A stretch of DNA of 64,000 nt from contig NZ_CP055481.1 in assembly GCF_013705725.1 (NCBI RefSeq), forward strand, positions 5,270,001 through 5,334,000, given 5' to 3'. The stretch is from Klebsiella sp. RHBSTW-00484 (GTDB lineage: Bacteria > Pseudomonadota > Gammaproteobacteria > Enterobacterales > Enterobacteriaceae). Under the pieces are notes generated by a model, which worked only from the letters and a program-made list of their open reading frames with translations, was not told the DNA's origin and searched no databases. A program made the position numbers and the translations under genes. Below, piece after piece: positions 33,903 to 43,588 of this stretch (position 1 is its first letter; every line of letters starts with the position of its first letter).

Positions 33903-34640
33903 ATGAAAAATGTCGGCGATTTAATGAAGCGCCTGCAAAAAATGATGCCAGCCCATGTCGAACCCGCGTTTAAGACAGGTGAAGAGCTACTGGCATGGCA
34001 AAAAGAACAAGGCAAGCTGCGTTCGGAAGCACTGGAGCGTGAAAACCGCGCCATGAAAATGCAGCGAACGTTTAACCGCTCCGGTATCCGCCCACTGCAC
34101 CAGAACTGCTCTCTGGATAACTACCGGGTGGAATGTGAAGGCCAGATGATCGCGCTTTCCCGAGCACGCCAGTACGTCGAAGAGTTCGACGGCAATATCG
34201 CCAGCTTTATTTTCTCAGGCAAGCCTGGCACCGGTAAAAATCACCTGGCCGCCGCCATCTGCAATGAGCTGCTGCTGCGGGGTAAGTCGGTGTTGATCAT
34301 TACCGTCGCCGATATTATGTCGGCGATGAAAGATACTTTCGGCAATCGGGAAACCAGCGAAGAGCAGCTTCTCACCGACCTGAGCAAGGTCGATTTACTG
34401 GTAATAGACGAAATCGGTATGCAAACAGAGTCACGCTACGAGAAAGTCATCATTAACCAGATTGTCGATCGCCGCTCCTCGTCGAAGCGTCCTACCGGCA
34501 TGCTAACCAACAGCACCATGGAAGAAATGAATAAGCTACTCGGCGAACGTGTCATGGATCGTATGCGCCTGGGAAATAGCCTATGGGTCAATTTTAACTG
34601 GGATAGCTACCGCGATCGCGTGACCGGAAAAGAGTATTGA
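33903..34640 (+). CDS. dnaC: DNA helicase loader DnaC
   Basis: DnaC loads the replicative helicase DnaB at oriC and at restart sites. The 245 residues have an N-terminal DnaB-binding part, a Walker A motif (GKPGTGK, 106-112), Walker B LLVIDEIG and the arginine finger region VMDRMRLG. I prefer the ATG at 33903 because GAGGA is spaced well and it gives the E. coli start MKNVGDLM. The ATG at 33897 is six bases upstream and overlaps the dnaT stop. Confidence 0.96.
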   Translation: MKNVGDLMKRLQKMMPAHVEPAFKTGEELLAWQKEQGKLRSEALERENRAMKMQRTFNRSGIRPLHQNCSLDNYRVECEGQMIALSRARQYVEEFDGNIASFIFSGKPGTGKNHLAAAICNELLLRGKSVLIITVADIMSAMKDTFGNRETSEEQLLTDLSKVDLLVIDEIGMQTESRYEKVIINQIVDRRSSSKRPTGMLTNSTMEEMNKLLGERVMDRMRLGNSLWVNFNWDSYRDRVTGKEY

Positions 34641-34704
34641 GATATTTCTTAATCCCGCCAGCGTTATACTGAGAACATTATTCCGTTACGGTTAAGAGTA
34701 TCTT

Positions 34705-35199
34705 ATGAAATCTACCAAAATGATGTTCCGCACGGTAGTGGCGGCGGGTGCTTTAATGATTTTTGGCGCACAAGCCACCTCCTGGCAGGATTCTCTCTCC
34801 AGCGCCGCTAACCAGCTCAGCAGCCAGAGCGGTAGCCAGCAAAACGGCGGCATGTCGCTCTCATCGCTCACCAGCCTGTTGAACGGTGGCAGCCAGTCGC
34901 TAACCTCCAGCAGCATGAATAATGCCGCCGGGATTATGTCTTACTGCGCGAAACAGAAGCTGGCCTCGGTGACGAATACTGAAAACGTCAAAAATCAGGT
35001 TCTGGATAAACTGGGTCTCAGCACGCCAGAGAAACAAAAAGAGGATACCAGCTACCTCAATGGTCTTCAGGGGCTGTTGAGTAATAAAGACGGCCAGCAG
35101 TTGAATCTGAACACCCTCGGCAGCAGCCCGCTGGCGGAGAAAGTGAAAACCAAAGCCTGCGACCTGGTATTAAAACAAGGCGTTAGCTTCCTCTCCTGA
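34705..35199 (+). CDS. yjjA: YjjA, DUF2501 secreted protein
   Basis: This 164-residue protein starts with a signal peptide (MKSTKMMFRTVVAAGALMIF, cleavage likely after GAQA). A Ser/Gln/Asn-rich low-complexity part and a conserved C-terminal half with two cysteines follow. The function is unknown. It follows dnaC by 64 bp with its own promoter-like sequence. The 257 bp after it up to opgB contain no gene. Confidence 0.9.
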   Translation: MKSTKMMFRTVVAAGALMIFGAQATSWQDSLSSAANQLSSQSGSQQNGGMSLSSLTSLLNGGSQSLTSSSMNNAAGIMSYCAKQKLASVTNTENVKNQVLDKLGLSTPEKQKEDTSYLNGLQGLLSNKDGQQLNLNTLGSSPLAEKVKTKACDLVLKQGVSFLS

Positions 35200-35456
35200 T
35201 ATCTTCATCAAATGCCGCGTTTGGCGCTTTATCTCCGCCAGCGCGGTCGCAACGCTGATTTTTTAACATCTCTCGCCCTTAGGCCCCTTGCAGACAAGAT
35301 GTGAGGCTGCTCAAAAACGGCGATTTCTAAACCAATTCTGAACCACAGCACAATTTCATGACGATACAATTGCGGCGATATGGCGCTGCAATTACAGTGT
35401 AGCGTGGAAAGTGATCTATTCGGCCAGCCGTCAACTGGCGTTAATGAGGGTGAGCT

Positions 35457-37748
35457 GTGTCAGAGTTGTTATCCATCGCCTTGTTTCTTGCTTCGGTGAT
35501 GATTTACGCATTAAAAGCTGGTCGTAATACCTGGTGGTTCGCCGCTACGCTCACGGTGCTGGGCCTGTTCGTTATTCTCAACATTACCCTCTACGCCAGC
35601 GATTACTTCACCGGTGACGGTATTAATGACGCGGTACTCTATACGTTGACCAACAGCCTGACGGGCGCAGGCGTGAGTAAATATATTCTGCCGGGCGTTG
35701 GTCTGGTCGTGGCGCTGGTCGCGGTATTCGGCGCGCTCGGCTGGGTGCTTCGCCGTCGCCGTCATCATCCTCATCATTTTGGTTATAGTCTGGTGGCACT
35801 GGTTCTGGCGCTGGCGTCAGTGGATGCCAGTCCGGCCTTCCGCCAGATTAGCGAGCTGGTCAAATCCCAGTCGCGCGATGGCGATCCGGATTTCGTGGCT
35901 TACTATAAAGAACCCGCGAAGAGCATTGCTAACCCAAAACTAAACCTGGTGTATATCTACGGTGAAAGCCTTGAGCGTACTTATTTTGATAACGATGCGT
36001 TCCCGAGCCTGACGCCAGAGCTTGGCAAACTCAAAAACGAGGGGCTGGACTTTAGCAATACCGCTCAGCTTCCGGGTACCGACTACACCATTGCCGGAAT
36101 GGTTGCTTCCCAGTGCGGGATCCCACTGTTTGCACCATTCGAAGGTAACGCCTCCGCTTCGGTCTCCAGCTTTTTCCCGCAGAATATCTGCCTGGGCGAT
36201 ATCCTGAAAAACTCCGGTTACGAAAACTACTTCGTCCAGGGAGCGAACCTGCGCTTCGCCGGAAAAGATGTGTTCCTGAAATCTCACGGCTTCGATCACC
36301 TGTACGGGGCGGAAGAGCTGAAATCAACGGTTGCCGATCCAACTTACCGTAACGACTGGGGTTTCTACGACGACACCGTCCTTGATGAAACGTGGAAAAA
36401 ATTCGAAGAGCTTTCGCAATCCGGGAAGCGCTTTTCGCTGTTTGCTCTGACGGTCGACACTCATCATCCGGATGGCTTTATCTCCCGTACCTGCCAGCGC
36501 AAAAGCTACGACATGGACGGCAAAAAGAACCTTTCGTTCAGCGCCGTTTCCTGCAGTCAGGAGCATATCGCAGCGCTCATTGAGAAAATTAAAGCCTCGC
36601 CGTGGTTCAAAAATACGGTCATCGTGGTTTCTTCCGATCACCTGGCAATGAAAAATAGCGCCTGGGATTATCTGAATAAACAGGATCGCAGCAACCTGTT
36701 TTTCGTCCTGCGCGGTGATGAACCCCAGCAGGATACGCTGGCGGTTAAGCGTAATACCATGGACAACGGCGCGACGGTGCTGGATATCCTCGGCGGCGAT
36801 AACTTTATTGGCCTCGGGCGCAGCAGCCTGTCCGCAGAGTCGCTTTCGGCGATTTTCCTCAATATGAAAGAGAAAGTACTGGCGTGGAAGCCCGACGTCA
36901 TCCGCCTGTGGAACTTCCCCAAAGAGATGAAGAATTTCACCGTCGATTCGCAGAAGAATATGATCTCCTTCTCCGGTAGCCATTTCCGCCTGCCGCTGCT
37001 GCTGCGGATCTCCGACAAACGCGTTGAGCCGCTGCCGGAAAGCGAATACTCCGCCCCGCTGCGCTTCCAGCTGGCCGATTTCGCCCCGCGCGATAACTTT
37101 GTGTGGGTCGACCGCTGCTACAAGATGGGCCAGCTATGGTCGCCGGAGCTGGCGCTCTCCACCGACTGGTGCGTATCGCAGGGCCAGTTGGGCGGCGAAC
37201 AGCAAGTCCAGCGCGTAGACAAAGCCCAGTGGCAAGGCAAGACGGCGTTCAAAGATACCCTTATCGATATGGAGCGCTATAAAGGCAATGTCGATACCTT
37301 GAAAATTGTCGATAACAACATCCGTTACAAGGCCGACAGCTTTGTCTTCAACGTCGCCGGTGCGCCTGAGGAAGTAAAACAATTCAGCGGTATTTCCCGC
37401 CCGGAATCATGGGGACGTTGGTCCAACGCGCAGCTCGGCAATGAAGTGAAAATTGAATATAAAGAGCCGCTGCCGGAGAAATTCGACCTGGTCATTACCG
37501 CCAAAGCCTACGGACCGAATGCCAATAAACCGATTCCGGTACGCGTCGGCGATAGCGAGCAAACGCTCACTTTGGCCAATGATGTCACCACAACTACCCT
37601 GCACTTTGATAATCCGTCGCGCAGCAATACCTTAACTATTGCGCCACCGGATCCGCAGTCAACCAACGAGGGCAATATTCTCGGCCACTCCCCACGCCAG
37701 CTGGGTATCGGCATGGTTGAAATCAAAGTGGTGAAAAGCGAAGGATAA
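35457..37748 (+). CDS. opgB: Phosphoglycerol transferase I
   Basis: OpgB (MdoB) moves phosphoglycerol from phosphatidylglycerol to osmoregulated periplasmic glucans. The 763 residues start at a GTG ([14 protein letters not shown]), with three to four N-terminal transmembrane helices. The periplasmic sulfatase/LTA-synthase-type catalytic domain follows (about 160-530, with [20 protein letters not shown] and VVSSDHLAM) and then a C-terminal beta-rich part. It ends in a hairpin terminator. Confidence 0.97.
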   Translation: MSELLSIALFLASVMIYALKAGRNTWWFAATLTVLGLFVILNITLYASDYFTGDGINDAVLYTLTNSLTGAGVSKYILPGVGLVVALVAVFGALGWVLRRRRHHPHHFGYSLVALVLALASVDASPAFRQISELVKSQSRDGDPDFVAYYKEPAKSIANPKLNLVYIYGESLERTYFDNDAFPSLTPELGKLKNEGLDFSNTAQLPGTDYTIAGMVASQCGIPLFAPFEGNASASVSSFFPQNICLGDILKNSGYENYFVQGANLRFAGKDVFLKSHGFDHLYGAEELKSTVADPTYRNDWGFYDDTVLDETWKKFEELSQSGKRFSLFALTVDTHHPDGFISRTCQRKSYDMDGKKNLSFSAVSCSQEHIAALIEKIKASPWFKNTVIVVSSDHLAMKNSAWDYLNKQDRSNLFFVLRGDEPQQDTLAVKRNTMDNGATVLDILGGDNFIGLGRSSLSAESLSAIFLNMKEKVLAWKPDVIRLWNFPKEMKNFTVDSQKNMISFSGSHFRLPLLLRISDKRVEPLPESEYSAPLRFQLADFAPRDNFVWVDRCYKMGQLWSPELALSTDWCVSQGQLGGEQQVQRVDKAQWQGKTAFKDTLIDMERYKGNVDTLKIVDNNIRYKADSFVFNVAGAPEEVKQFSGISRPESWGRWSNAQLGNEVKIEYKEPLPEKFDLVITAKAYGPNANKPIPVRVGDSEQTLTLANDVTTTTLHFDNPSRSNTLTIAPPDPQSTNEGNILGHSPRQLGIGMVEIKVVKSEG

Positions 37749-37758
37749 AACAAGCGCG

Positions 37759-37790
37759 CCCGGCGGTTTTTAAGCCGGGCTATTGTTTTA
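37759..37790 (+). terminator. Terminator after opgB
   Basis: A 7-bp stem GCCCGGC/GCCGGGC (37759-37781) is followed by TATTGTTTT. It lies between the convergent opgB and Rpn-type gene ends. Confidence 0.8.
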
Positions 37791-37801
37791 GGGTCAGGAC
37801 A

Positions 37802-38716
37802 TCAACAATGCAGCGGCTTTAGCTCATCCGCCGAAAGCCCAGTGATCCGCTGCACCGTCTCTTTATCTAAGCCGTCTTGCAGCATACTGCTGGCAATGCG
37901 CAGCGCCTCGCGTCGGCTCCCTTCCTCTAAGCCCTCCAGGTGTCCTTCTTCCCGGCCTTCTTGCTTAAGTTGTTGAGCGATAGACATCAACCTCTCCTCA
38001 TACTGTGGCAGACGACGAGCCAACTGGCGGACAAACGCACTCGGATCAGTGGTATTGCCGTACTGCAGCATATAGTGAAACAGCATTCTCAACTGCTTGC
38101 GGTTAGTGTATCCCAGCATCACAAGGGCCGCCAACGACTCTGTGATCCCAGTGAGATCGCGCTGGCGAATATGCTTTTGCATTAGCTCAAGTAGAGCAAC
38201 CCGACGATGCTGGACAATTTCATCATCCGGCATCACCGTGACATCAACCAGCGGAAACTGGCAGCCATACAGCTTCTTCGCCATCTCCGGGGAAGCAAAC
38301 TCATCCAGCCAGTTCAGGGAGAAGGGATAGGGGCTGGTCACGCCATGATAAAAGAGCATCGGCACCACCAGCGGCAGCTCTTTATGCTCAGCATCCAAAT
38401 GCCGCTGCATCGCGGCGATAGCGTAGCGCATCAGACGAAAAGCCATATGATTATCCGGTGAGCTCTGGTGTTCTATCACCACATAGACGTATCCCAGACC
38501 AGAGGTGGTTTGTACTGACCACAACACATCCGAATACCAGGCGCGCAGATCTTCATCGACGAAACTCGCTGGCTCCAACCGCAGCGTCGCAAAATCACAC
38601 TGCTGACGGATCTCTTCAGGAAGATAGAGCGTGAGGAAATCATTCGCCGTCTCCGGGTGGCGAAGAAATCGCTTGAATACCGCATCGTGAGGCGTTGAAG
38701 TAATACGTTTTTTCAT
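37802..38716 (-). CDS. Rpn-family recombination-promoting nuclease
   Basis: This 304-residue protein is of the Rpn/YhgA family (PD-(D/E)xK-type endonucleases, formerly called transposase_31). It starts [30 protein letters not shown] and [20 protein letters not shown] hold the catalytic core residues. RQRDL and a charged C-terminal tail with [16 protein letters not shown] follow. The ATG at 38716 fits relatives; 38722 is also possible. In E. coli these proteins raise RecA-independent recombination. It marks the left edge of the accessory catabolic block. Confidence 0.88.
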   Translation of the reverse strand: MKKRITSTPHDAVFKRFLRHPETANDFLTLYLPEEIRQQCDFATLRLEPASFVDEDLRAWYSDVLWSVQTTSGLGYVYVVIEHQSSPDNHMAFRLMRYAIAAMQRHLDAEHKELPLVVPMLFYHGVTSPYPFSLNWLDEFASPEMAKKLYGCQFPLVDVTVMPDDEIVQHRRVALLELMQKHIRQRDLTGITESLAALVMLGYTNRKQLRMLFHYMLQYGNTTDPSAFVRQLARRLPQYEERLMSIAQQLKQEGREEGHLEGLEEGSRREALRIASSMLQDGLDKETVQRITGLSADELKPLHC

Positions 38717-38854
38717 GGCCATCCGCTTGCCAGAAAGAGAAGGAAAGCCGGACTCTACCACCGGTTTTTACCCGGCTGGATTTGGCGATGATTTTCTGGG
38801 AAGCGCCTCGGAGAATAGCGTAGCGGCCAGCAAGCTGACCGCCATAGACAGGAT

Positions 38855-39865
38855 TTAGTAATCAAACTGCCGGTAATAACGGCGGATATTCAGGTCGTGG
38901 CCGGTATGATGTTCAAAGTGGGCCGCCAGCCTGTCCACCAGCAGTGTAGACACCACGCACGGCGCCATAATCCAGCGGAAAGCGTCATCAATGCCGTTCA
39001 GCGGATAATCGCGCGGGTCGATAACCACCAGGTGGTCGGTTATCTTCTGTGCAAAGCGTTCGACGCGCTCGTCCAGCGCCCGGCATTTGCCCTCGCCTTT
39101 CACCAGGAACAGCGGTACTTCTTTTTCCAGCAGCTCCAGGGTGCCGTGGAAAAACTCAGCCGAACTCACCGACTTGGTTCGCTTCCACTGCATCTCTTCG
39201 AGAATACACATCGAGAACAGGTAGACTTCCCCCCACATCTCCGCCCCGCCAATCCACATCATGTAATCGCGGTCATAATATTGCGCAGCGATTTTATCCG
39301 CCTGCGGATCGAACTGGCGTTTGGCCTGCAGCAGATTTTCCGGCAGCAATTCCAGCTGGCTGGCAAAACGGTCATAATCAGCAAACTCGCCGTGACGATA
39401 AATCACGCGGAAGAATAACCAGTACAGCAGCATATATTCATATTCCACGCCGTTCTTGTGGCACATCGGAATATGCCAGCTGGCGGCATCGGCCAATGGC
39501 GAATCAGCATTACGGGTAATTGCCACGACGCGAATTCCCTGCGCCTTACACCATTCGGCAATCGCTACCGACTCTTTGGTATCGCCCGACTTCGATAACG
39601 TCACGACAACCGCATCTTTATTTAATTTTTTATGCCCGTGATGAATTAATTCCGCCGCCTGCTCAAGATAAACCGGCAGCCCGGTTAATTCTTTAGCAAA
39701 TTCATTAATGGCCATCATCGGGGCTAAAGAACCGCCCACGGAAACAAAAAATAATGCACTACAGCCACTGTGATAAATATCGTCGGCGACGTTTTCTGCC
39801 TGTTGGCGCGCAGAGATTATCTCGCGAGCACTGGTTAAGTACTCGTCCTGATTAAAACCCAACAT
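38855..39865 (-). CDS. gfrF: SIS-domain deglycase GfrF (fructoselysine-6-phosphate)
   Basis: This 336-residue protein has two SIS (sugar isomerase) domains; VSVGGSLAPMMAIN and VVTLSKSGDTKESVAIAEWC are the phosphosugar-binding blocks. By gene order it matches Salmonella gfrF, which cleaves fructoselysine-6-phosphate to glucose-6-phosphate and lysine. It is the last gene of gfrABCDEF, 17 bp after gfrE. The match to FrlB-like proteins fits. Assignment of E versus F rests on order and length, not on a measured substrate. Confidence 0.85.
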   Translation of the reverse strand: MLGFNQDEYLTSAREIISARQQAENVADDIYHSGCSALFFVSVGGSLAPMMAINEFAKELTGLPVYLEQAAELIHHGHKKLNKDAVVVTLSKSGDTKESVAIAEWCKAQGIRVVAITRNADSPLADAASWHIPMCHKNGVEYEYMLLYWLFFRVIYRHGEFADYDRFASQLELLPENLLQAKRQFDPQADKIAAQYYDRDYMMWIGGAEMWGEVYLFSMCILEEMQWKRTKSVSSAEFFHGTLELLEKEVPLFLVKGEGKCRALDERVERFAQKITDHLVVIDPRDYPLNGIDDAFRWIMAPCVVSTLLVDRLAAHFEHHTGHDLNIRRYYRQFDY

Positions 39866-39882
39866 AGTTTTCTCCTGAATAA

Positions 39883-40944
39883 TCAGATTTTACTTTTTAA
39901 TACGCGGTCAAAATCGTCAAAAATACGTATTGCAAGATCGATGCCCTTGAGTCCGGCGGTATGCCAGGCGAGCATTTGGACAGGCACAATCAGCAGCAGC
40001 GGCGCCAGGTGATGTTCACACGGGCAATTTAGTGCCAGCGTTTGCTCATCTTCCTCACCGCTCAGCGTCAACGTAAAGGCCTGGGCAATGGACGGCGCCA
40101 TATAATCGCGCAGCGCGCGGGTGCGCTCATCCGGCGCGTCTTCAATAAACAGCATCACATGGCGGGCATTGGCCTCCAGATAAGGGCCGTGCATATACGC
40201 TTCCAGCTCAAAACCGCTGGAAGGCGCGCGCACCGTCTCGGTAAATTTGGTTTCGAACTCCTTCGCCACCCCAACCAGCGCGCCATAGCCGGTGGCGACG
40301 AAGCGCTCGCCGCCGCGCAGCGTTTCACCATGCAAGTCGATAAAACGCGAAGTGCGGACAATCACATCCGGGATCGCCGCCGCCAGACGCTGCAATTCGG
40401 CAAGATAGCGCTGCTCCTCAGCCTCGCTAGCTTTCCCCTGGCTGCGGGCAATTATCAGCGCCATCAGCAGCAAATTCAGCACCGTGGCGCTAAATCCGCG
40501 GGTGACAAACCCCACGCTCTCGATGCCAGTATTGATATCCAGCACCCCGTCACAGGCCTGAGCTATCGGGCTTTGCGGGTCTGAGGTCAGAGCAAAAACC
40601 GGTAGATTCGCCGCCTGCACTTTACGCATCGCCTCCAGCGTCGAGGCGCTTTTTCCGCTCTGCGAAATCGCCACCACCAGGTCGGTATGCGGGTCGATGG
40701 ACTCATAGTGGGTAAAGTTGTACGGCTCTTTAATCTCCACCAGTACGCCAAAGCGTTGTTCAAAGAAATAGCGCGCACAAAGGGCGGCATTTAGCGATGA
40801 TCCGGTCGCCAGCAGTAGAATACGGCGCACCGGGTGCTGGCGAGCAAAGGTGTCAATCGCCGCCAGCTTTTGCCGGTAGTCGCGAAGGATCTGCGTCAGG
40901 CAGGCGGATTCTTCACTGATGTAAGTCATCATCGTTGGTTTCAT
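39883..40944 (-). CDS. gfrE: SIS-domain deglycase GfrE (glucoselysine-6-phosphate)
   Basis: This 353-residue, GlmS-isomerase-like protein has two SIS domains: ILLLATGSSLNAALCARYFF and VVAISQSGKSASTLEAMR in the first, VATGYGALVGVAKEFETKFTE in the second. In Salmonella the equivalent gene's product splits glucoselysine-6-phosphate. It lies 12 bp after the EIID gene and is translated from an ATG with GGGAGTG upstream. Confidence 0.85.
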   Translation of the reverse strand: MKPTMMTYISEESACLTQILRDYRQKLAAIDTFARQHPVRRILLLATGSSLNAALCARYFFEQRFGVLVEIKEPYNFTHYESIDPHTDLVVAISQSGKSASTLEAMRKVQAANLPVFALTSDPQSPIAQACDGVLDINTGIESVGFVTRGFSATVLNLLLMALIIARSQGKASEAEEQRYLAELQRLAAAIPDVIVRTSRFIDLHGETLRGGERFVATGYGALVGVAKEFETKFTETVRAPSSGFELEAYMHGPYLEANARHVMLFIEDAPDERTRALRDYMAPSIAQAFTLTLSGEEDEQTLALNCPCEHHLAPLLLIVPVQMLAWHTAGLKGIDLAIRIFDDFDRVLKSKI

Positions 40945-40956
40945 AGCTCACTCCCG

Positions 40957-41808
40957 TTAAAACAATCCAATCCACGAGCCCGCAATACCCACCAGCGCCA
41001 TACCGCCGATGATCGAGAGCGGCTTAACCTTGCGCCCCAGCAGCCAGTAGACAATGCCGAAGCTCACCAACGGCAGCATACAGGGCATAATGTCGTTGAT
41101 AATGTCCTGCACCTGGGTCTTCGCCTCCCCGGCGCCGAAGGAGATGGGGATGGTGATATCAATCATTGAGGCGGTCATCGCCCCCACCACCATCAGACCG
41201 ATAATCGACGCCCCGTAGGTCAGGCTCTCCATCATTCCGCTCTTCTGGATCCGCTGCAGTACCCCGGTGCCCAGCACATAGCCCCAACGTGTAAACAGCC
41301 AGCGCACCAGGATATGCGGCACGTTAAACACCAGCAGAAACAGAATCGGCCCAAGAATGTTGCCCTTCAGCGCCAGGCTGGTGCCGATCCCTGTGGCGAT
41401 CAGGCGCAGCGTGCCCCAGAAGAAGGAGTCACCCAGTCCGGCCAGCGGCCCCATCAGCGACGCCTTGACGTTATCAATCGCGTTGGCATCCATGTTTTTC
41501 TGCTGGCTATTTTTCTCCTCCATCGCCGTGGTGATCCCCAGCAGCAGGGTGACGATATGCGGCGTGGTATTAAAGAAAACCAGATGCCGTTTTAATGCTC
41601 CAGCCAGCTCCTCTTTGCGCGGATAGAGCTTTTTCAGCACCGGAATCAGCGCGTAAACAAAGGCGAGGTTCATCTGCCGCTCATAGTTCCAGGAGAACTC
41701 CATCTGGAAGGAGCGCCAGAATACCCGGCGTAAATCACGCGGCGTAATGCTCGTCTCTTCCTGCTCCTGCGGCTGCAGGGTCTCTTCAGAAATCATCTTC
41801 GTCGTCAT
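40957..41808 (-). CDS. gfrD: PTS mannose-family EIID (GfrD)
   Basis: This 283-residue EIID subunit has typical blocks: LRRVFWRSFQMEFSWNYERQ near the start, and MGPLAGLGDSFFWGTLRLIA followed by hydrophobic helices toward the C-terminus. With GfrC it forms the membrane channel that brings in glucoselysine and fructoselysine. Its start overlaps the end of gfrC by 23 bp. Confidence 0.9.
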   Translation of the reverse strand: MTTKMISEETLQPQEQEETSITPRDLRRVFWRSFQMEFSWNYERQMNLAFVYALIPVLKKLYPRKEELAGALKRHLVFFNTTPHIVTLLLGITTAMEEKNSQQKNMDANAIDNVKASLMGPLAGLGDSFFWGTLRLIATGIGTSLALKGNILGPILFLLVFNVPHILVRWLFTRWGYVLGTGVLQRIQKSGMMESLTYGASIIGLMVVGAMTASMIDITIPISFGAGEAKTQVQDIINDIMPCMLPLVSFGIVYWLLGRKVKPLSIIGGMALVGIAGSWIGLF

Positions 41809-42565
41809 CGCTGACTCCTTGTTCTGTCGTCGTACGAGGTGAGCTAAACGCGGTGACGTTAACCATCACTACCGCCACGATAGCGCCGAGAATGGCGATA
41901 CCGGTCACCGGGATTTTCAGGTAGGCCATCAGCACAAAGCCGAGGAAAAAGTACGGCGCGACCTTCTTATTAATCAGTAATCTGGCGAGCATCGCGAAGC
42001 CCAACGCTGGGATAATTCCGGTCGCCACGCTCAGGCCGTGTTTGATAAATTCCGGGATCGTATCGAGCAGGGATTTCACCGCATTGCTGCCGACCAGGAA
42101 CGACACGGTCACCACCGTCGCCAGCATCAACGACAACCCAAATCCGGCAATCAGATGCATTCGTTCAATGCCGCGCGTATCCGCCTGTTCTGCGTAGCCG
42201 TCGGCCTTCTGGCTGAGCATCGGAATAAACATCCCCAGATAGACGTTTTTCAGGATCAACGTCAGGGTGGCAATCGGCAGGCCTAGCAGCAGCGCCGTTT
42301 CCGTTCCCGCGCCGGAGGTAATGGCGAACGCCACCCCAAGAATGCCGCCGGTGACCACATCAGGCGGGATCGACGCGCCGACGGAGAAGGATCCAATAAA
42401 CGCTAGCTCCAGCGTCGCGCCCATGATCACGCCGGTCTGCACATCCCCGAGCACCAGCCCGGTCAGCAGCCCGGTGACGATAGGCCGTGAAATCAGCGAC
42501 GTCCCCAATGCGTATTCTGATTGCGCAATAAACGCCACCAGACCGAGTAACAGAGCCTCTACCAT
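41786..42565 (-). CDS. gfrC: PTS mannose-family EIIC (GfrC)
   Basis: This 259-residue membrane subunit starts MVEALLLGLVAFIAQSEYAL at the ATG at 42565, which has GGAGGAC upstream; longer readings have no ribosome site. It contains GLVLGDVQTGVIMGATLELAFIG, the EIIC-Man signature. It works with GfrD as the permease. Confidence 0.9.
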   Translation of the reverse strand: MVEALLLGLVAFIAQSEYALGTSLISRPIVTGLLTGLVLGDVQTGVIMGATLELAFIGSFSVGASIPPDVVTGGILGVAFAITSGAGTETALLLGLPIATLTLILKNVYLGMFIPMLSQKADGYAEQADTRGIERMHLIAGFGLSLMLATVVTVSFLVGSNAVKSLLDTIPEFIKHGLSVATGIIPALGFAMLARLLINKKVAPYFFLGFVLMAYLKIPVTGIAILGAIVAVVMVNVTAFSSPRTTTEQGVSDDDEDDF

Positions 42566-42581
42566 AATCTGTCCTCCGGAA

Positions 42582-43052
42582 TTAAACACATTCCGCAAAA
42601 AGCTGTTTGCGATCGTTAGGGACCTGGCGAATTTCAACCTCAACGCCATTCCCAACCAGTTGTTGCAGCTGTTCTATTTCTTTTGGCAGTAAATTAATTG
42701 CCTTAGAGATATTCTTGCTGCCCTCTTTCGCTTTAATCCCGCCAAGATTAATGCTCTTGATATTTCCCACCGCATTGGCAATACGCCAGGCATCGTCCAC
42801 CGATTCAACAACAATAAATAAATTATATTTATCGGTAACGCCGCTTTTAATTGCCTCAATGGAGTCATCAATATTTTTAATTACCAGTTTTACCGACGGC
42901 GGCTTAGCGAGCTTAATCGTCGTTTTACGTAGTTCATCGTTAGGGACATTATCGTTAGCGATCAAAATACAATCGGCACCGACATATTGCGTCCAGGAAA
43001 AGGCTACCTGTCCGTGAAGTAATCGATGGTCTACCCTTAAAAGCGTAATCAT
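42582..43052 (-). CDS. gfrB: PTS mannose-family EIIB (GfrB)
   Basis: This 156-residue cytoplasmic EIIB starts MITLLRVDHRLLHGQV, where the active-site histidine in RLLHGQ (His14) takes phosphate from GfrA. The rest is the standard alpha/beta fold. It lies 14 bp after gfrA. Confidence 0.92.
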   Translation of the reverse strand: MITLLRVDHRLLHGQVAFSWTQYVGADCILIANDNVPNDELRKTTIKLAKPPSVKLVIKNIDDSIEAIKSGVTDKYNLFIVVESVDDAWRIANAVGNIKSINLGGIKAKEGSKNISKAINLLPKEIEQLQQLVGNGVEVEIRQVPNDRKQLFAECV

Positions 43053-43066
43053 AGTGTTCCCTCATT

Positions 43067-43489
43067 TCAGAAGTCTTTATCAGTGGTCATCGCACTGGCA
43101 ATCGTCTGATTGCAGTACTGAATGCTCTCTTTGGCGCTTATTAATGCTTCAGAAATTAGCTTTTCGGTATTTTCTTCCCCTGCCGAAATAAGCAGGTCAA
43201 TAATTAATGGCAGATTTAAACCGGACAATAAATGAAAGTTTGGGCGCGATAAAAAGCGCACAAACTCATTATTGACGCTACCGGCGAAGATATCCGTAAT
43301 CACAATCAGTTCATCCTCGGCGGGAAAACGCGCCAGCAGCGTCTCCACCTGCTGCGTCAGATCGACCTCCTCCTCCACATAGGCGCACAGGGTATGAATA
43401 TCCGGCTGTTTACCGAGGATCAGCTCCACGGAATTCAACAGACCGTTAGCAAAGGTGCCATGGCTGGCAAAAATATAGTGTCGTTTCAT
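43067..43489 (-). CDS. gfrA: PTS mannose-family EIIA (GfrA)
   Basis: This 140-residue EIIA has its active-site His in FASHGTFANG (His10), phosphorylated by HPr. The ATG at 43489 follows GAGGTAAGG and gives the normal EIIA start. It is the first gene of gfrABCDEF, and the sigma-54 promoter lies just upstream. Confidence 0.9.
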   Translation of the reverse strand: MKRHYIFASHGTFANGLLNSVELILGKQPDIHTLCAYVEEEVDLTQQVETLLARFPAEDELIVITDIFAGSVNNEFVRFLSRPNFHLLSGLNLPLIIDLLISAGEENTEKLISEALISAKESIQYCNQTIASAMTTDKDF

Positions 43490-43525
43490 CCTTACCTCGA
43501 AAGCGCATTCCACTGCTTTCTTAAT

Positions 43526-43541
43526 TGCAACCGGCGTGCCA
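43526..43541 (-). promoter_or_regulatory. Sigma-54 promoter of gfrABCDEF
   Basis: On the minus strand TGGCACGCCGGTTGCA matches the -24/-12 consensus TGGCAC-N5-TTGCA at every fixed base. It lies 37-52 bp before the gfrA start codon, downstream of gfrR, which encodes a sigma-54 activator. No other sigma-54 site is evident nearby. Confidence 0.9.
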
Positions 43542-43588
43542 GAAACAGTGGCGCGCAGGTTAGCGTAAGGACGAACAGACGAAAGGAA

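Noticed and set aside
38820..38850. Stem-loop-like sequence below gfrF considered as a terminator
   Set aside because: Pairing is imperfect and no T run follows on the minus strand, so I do not list it.
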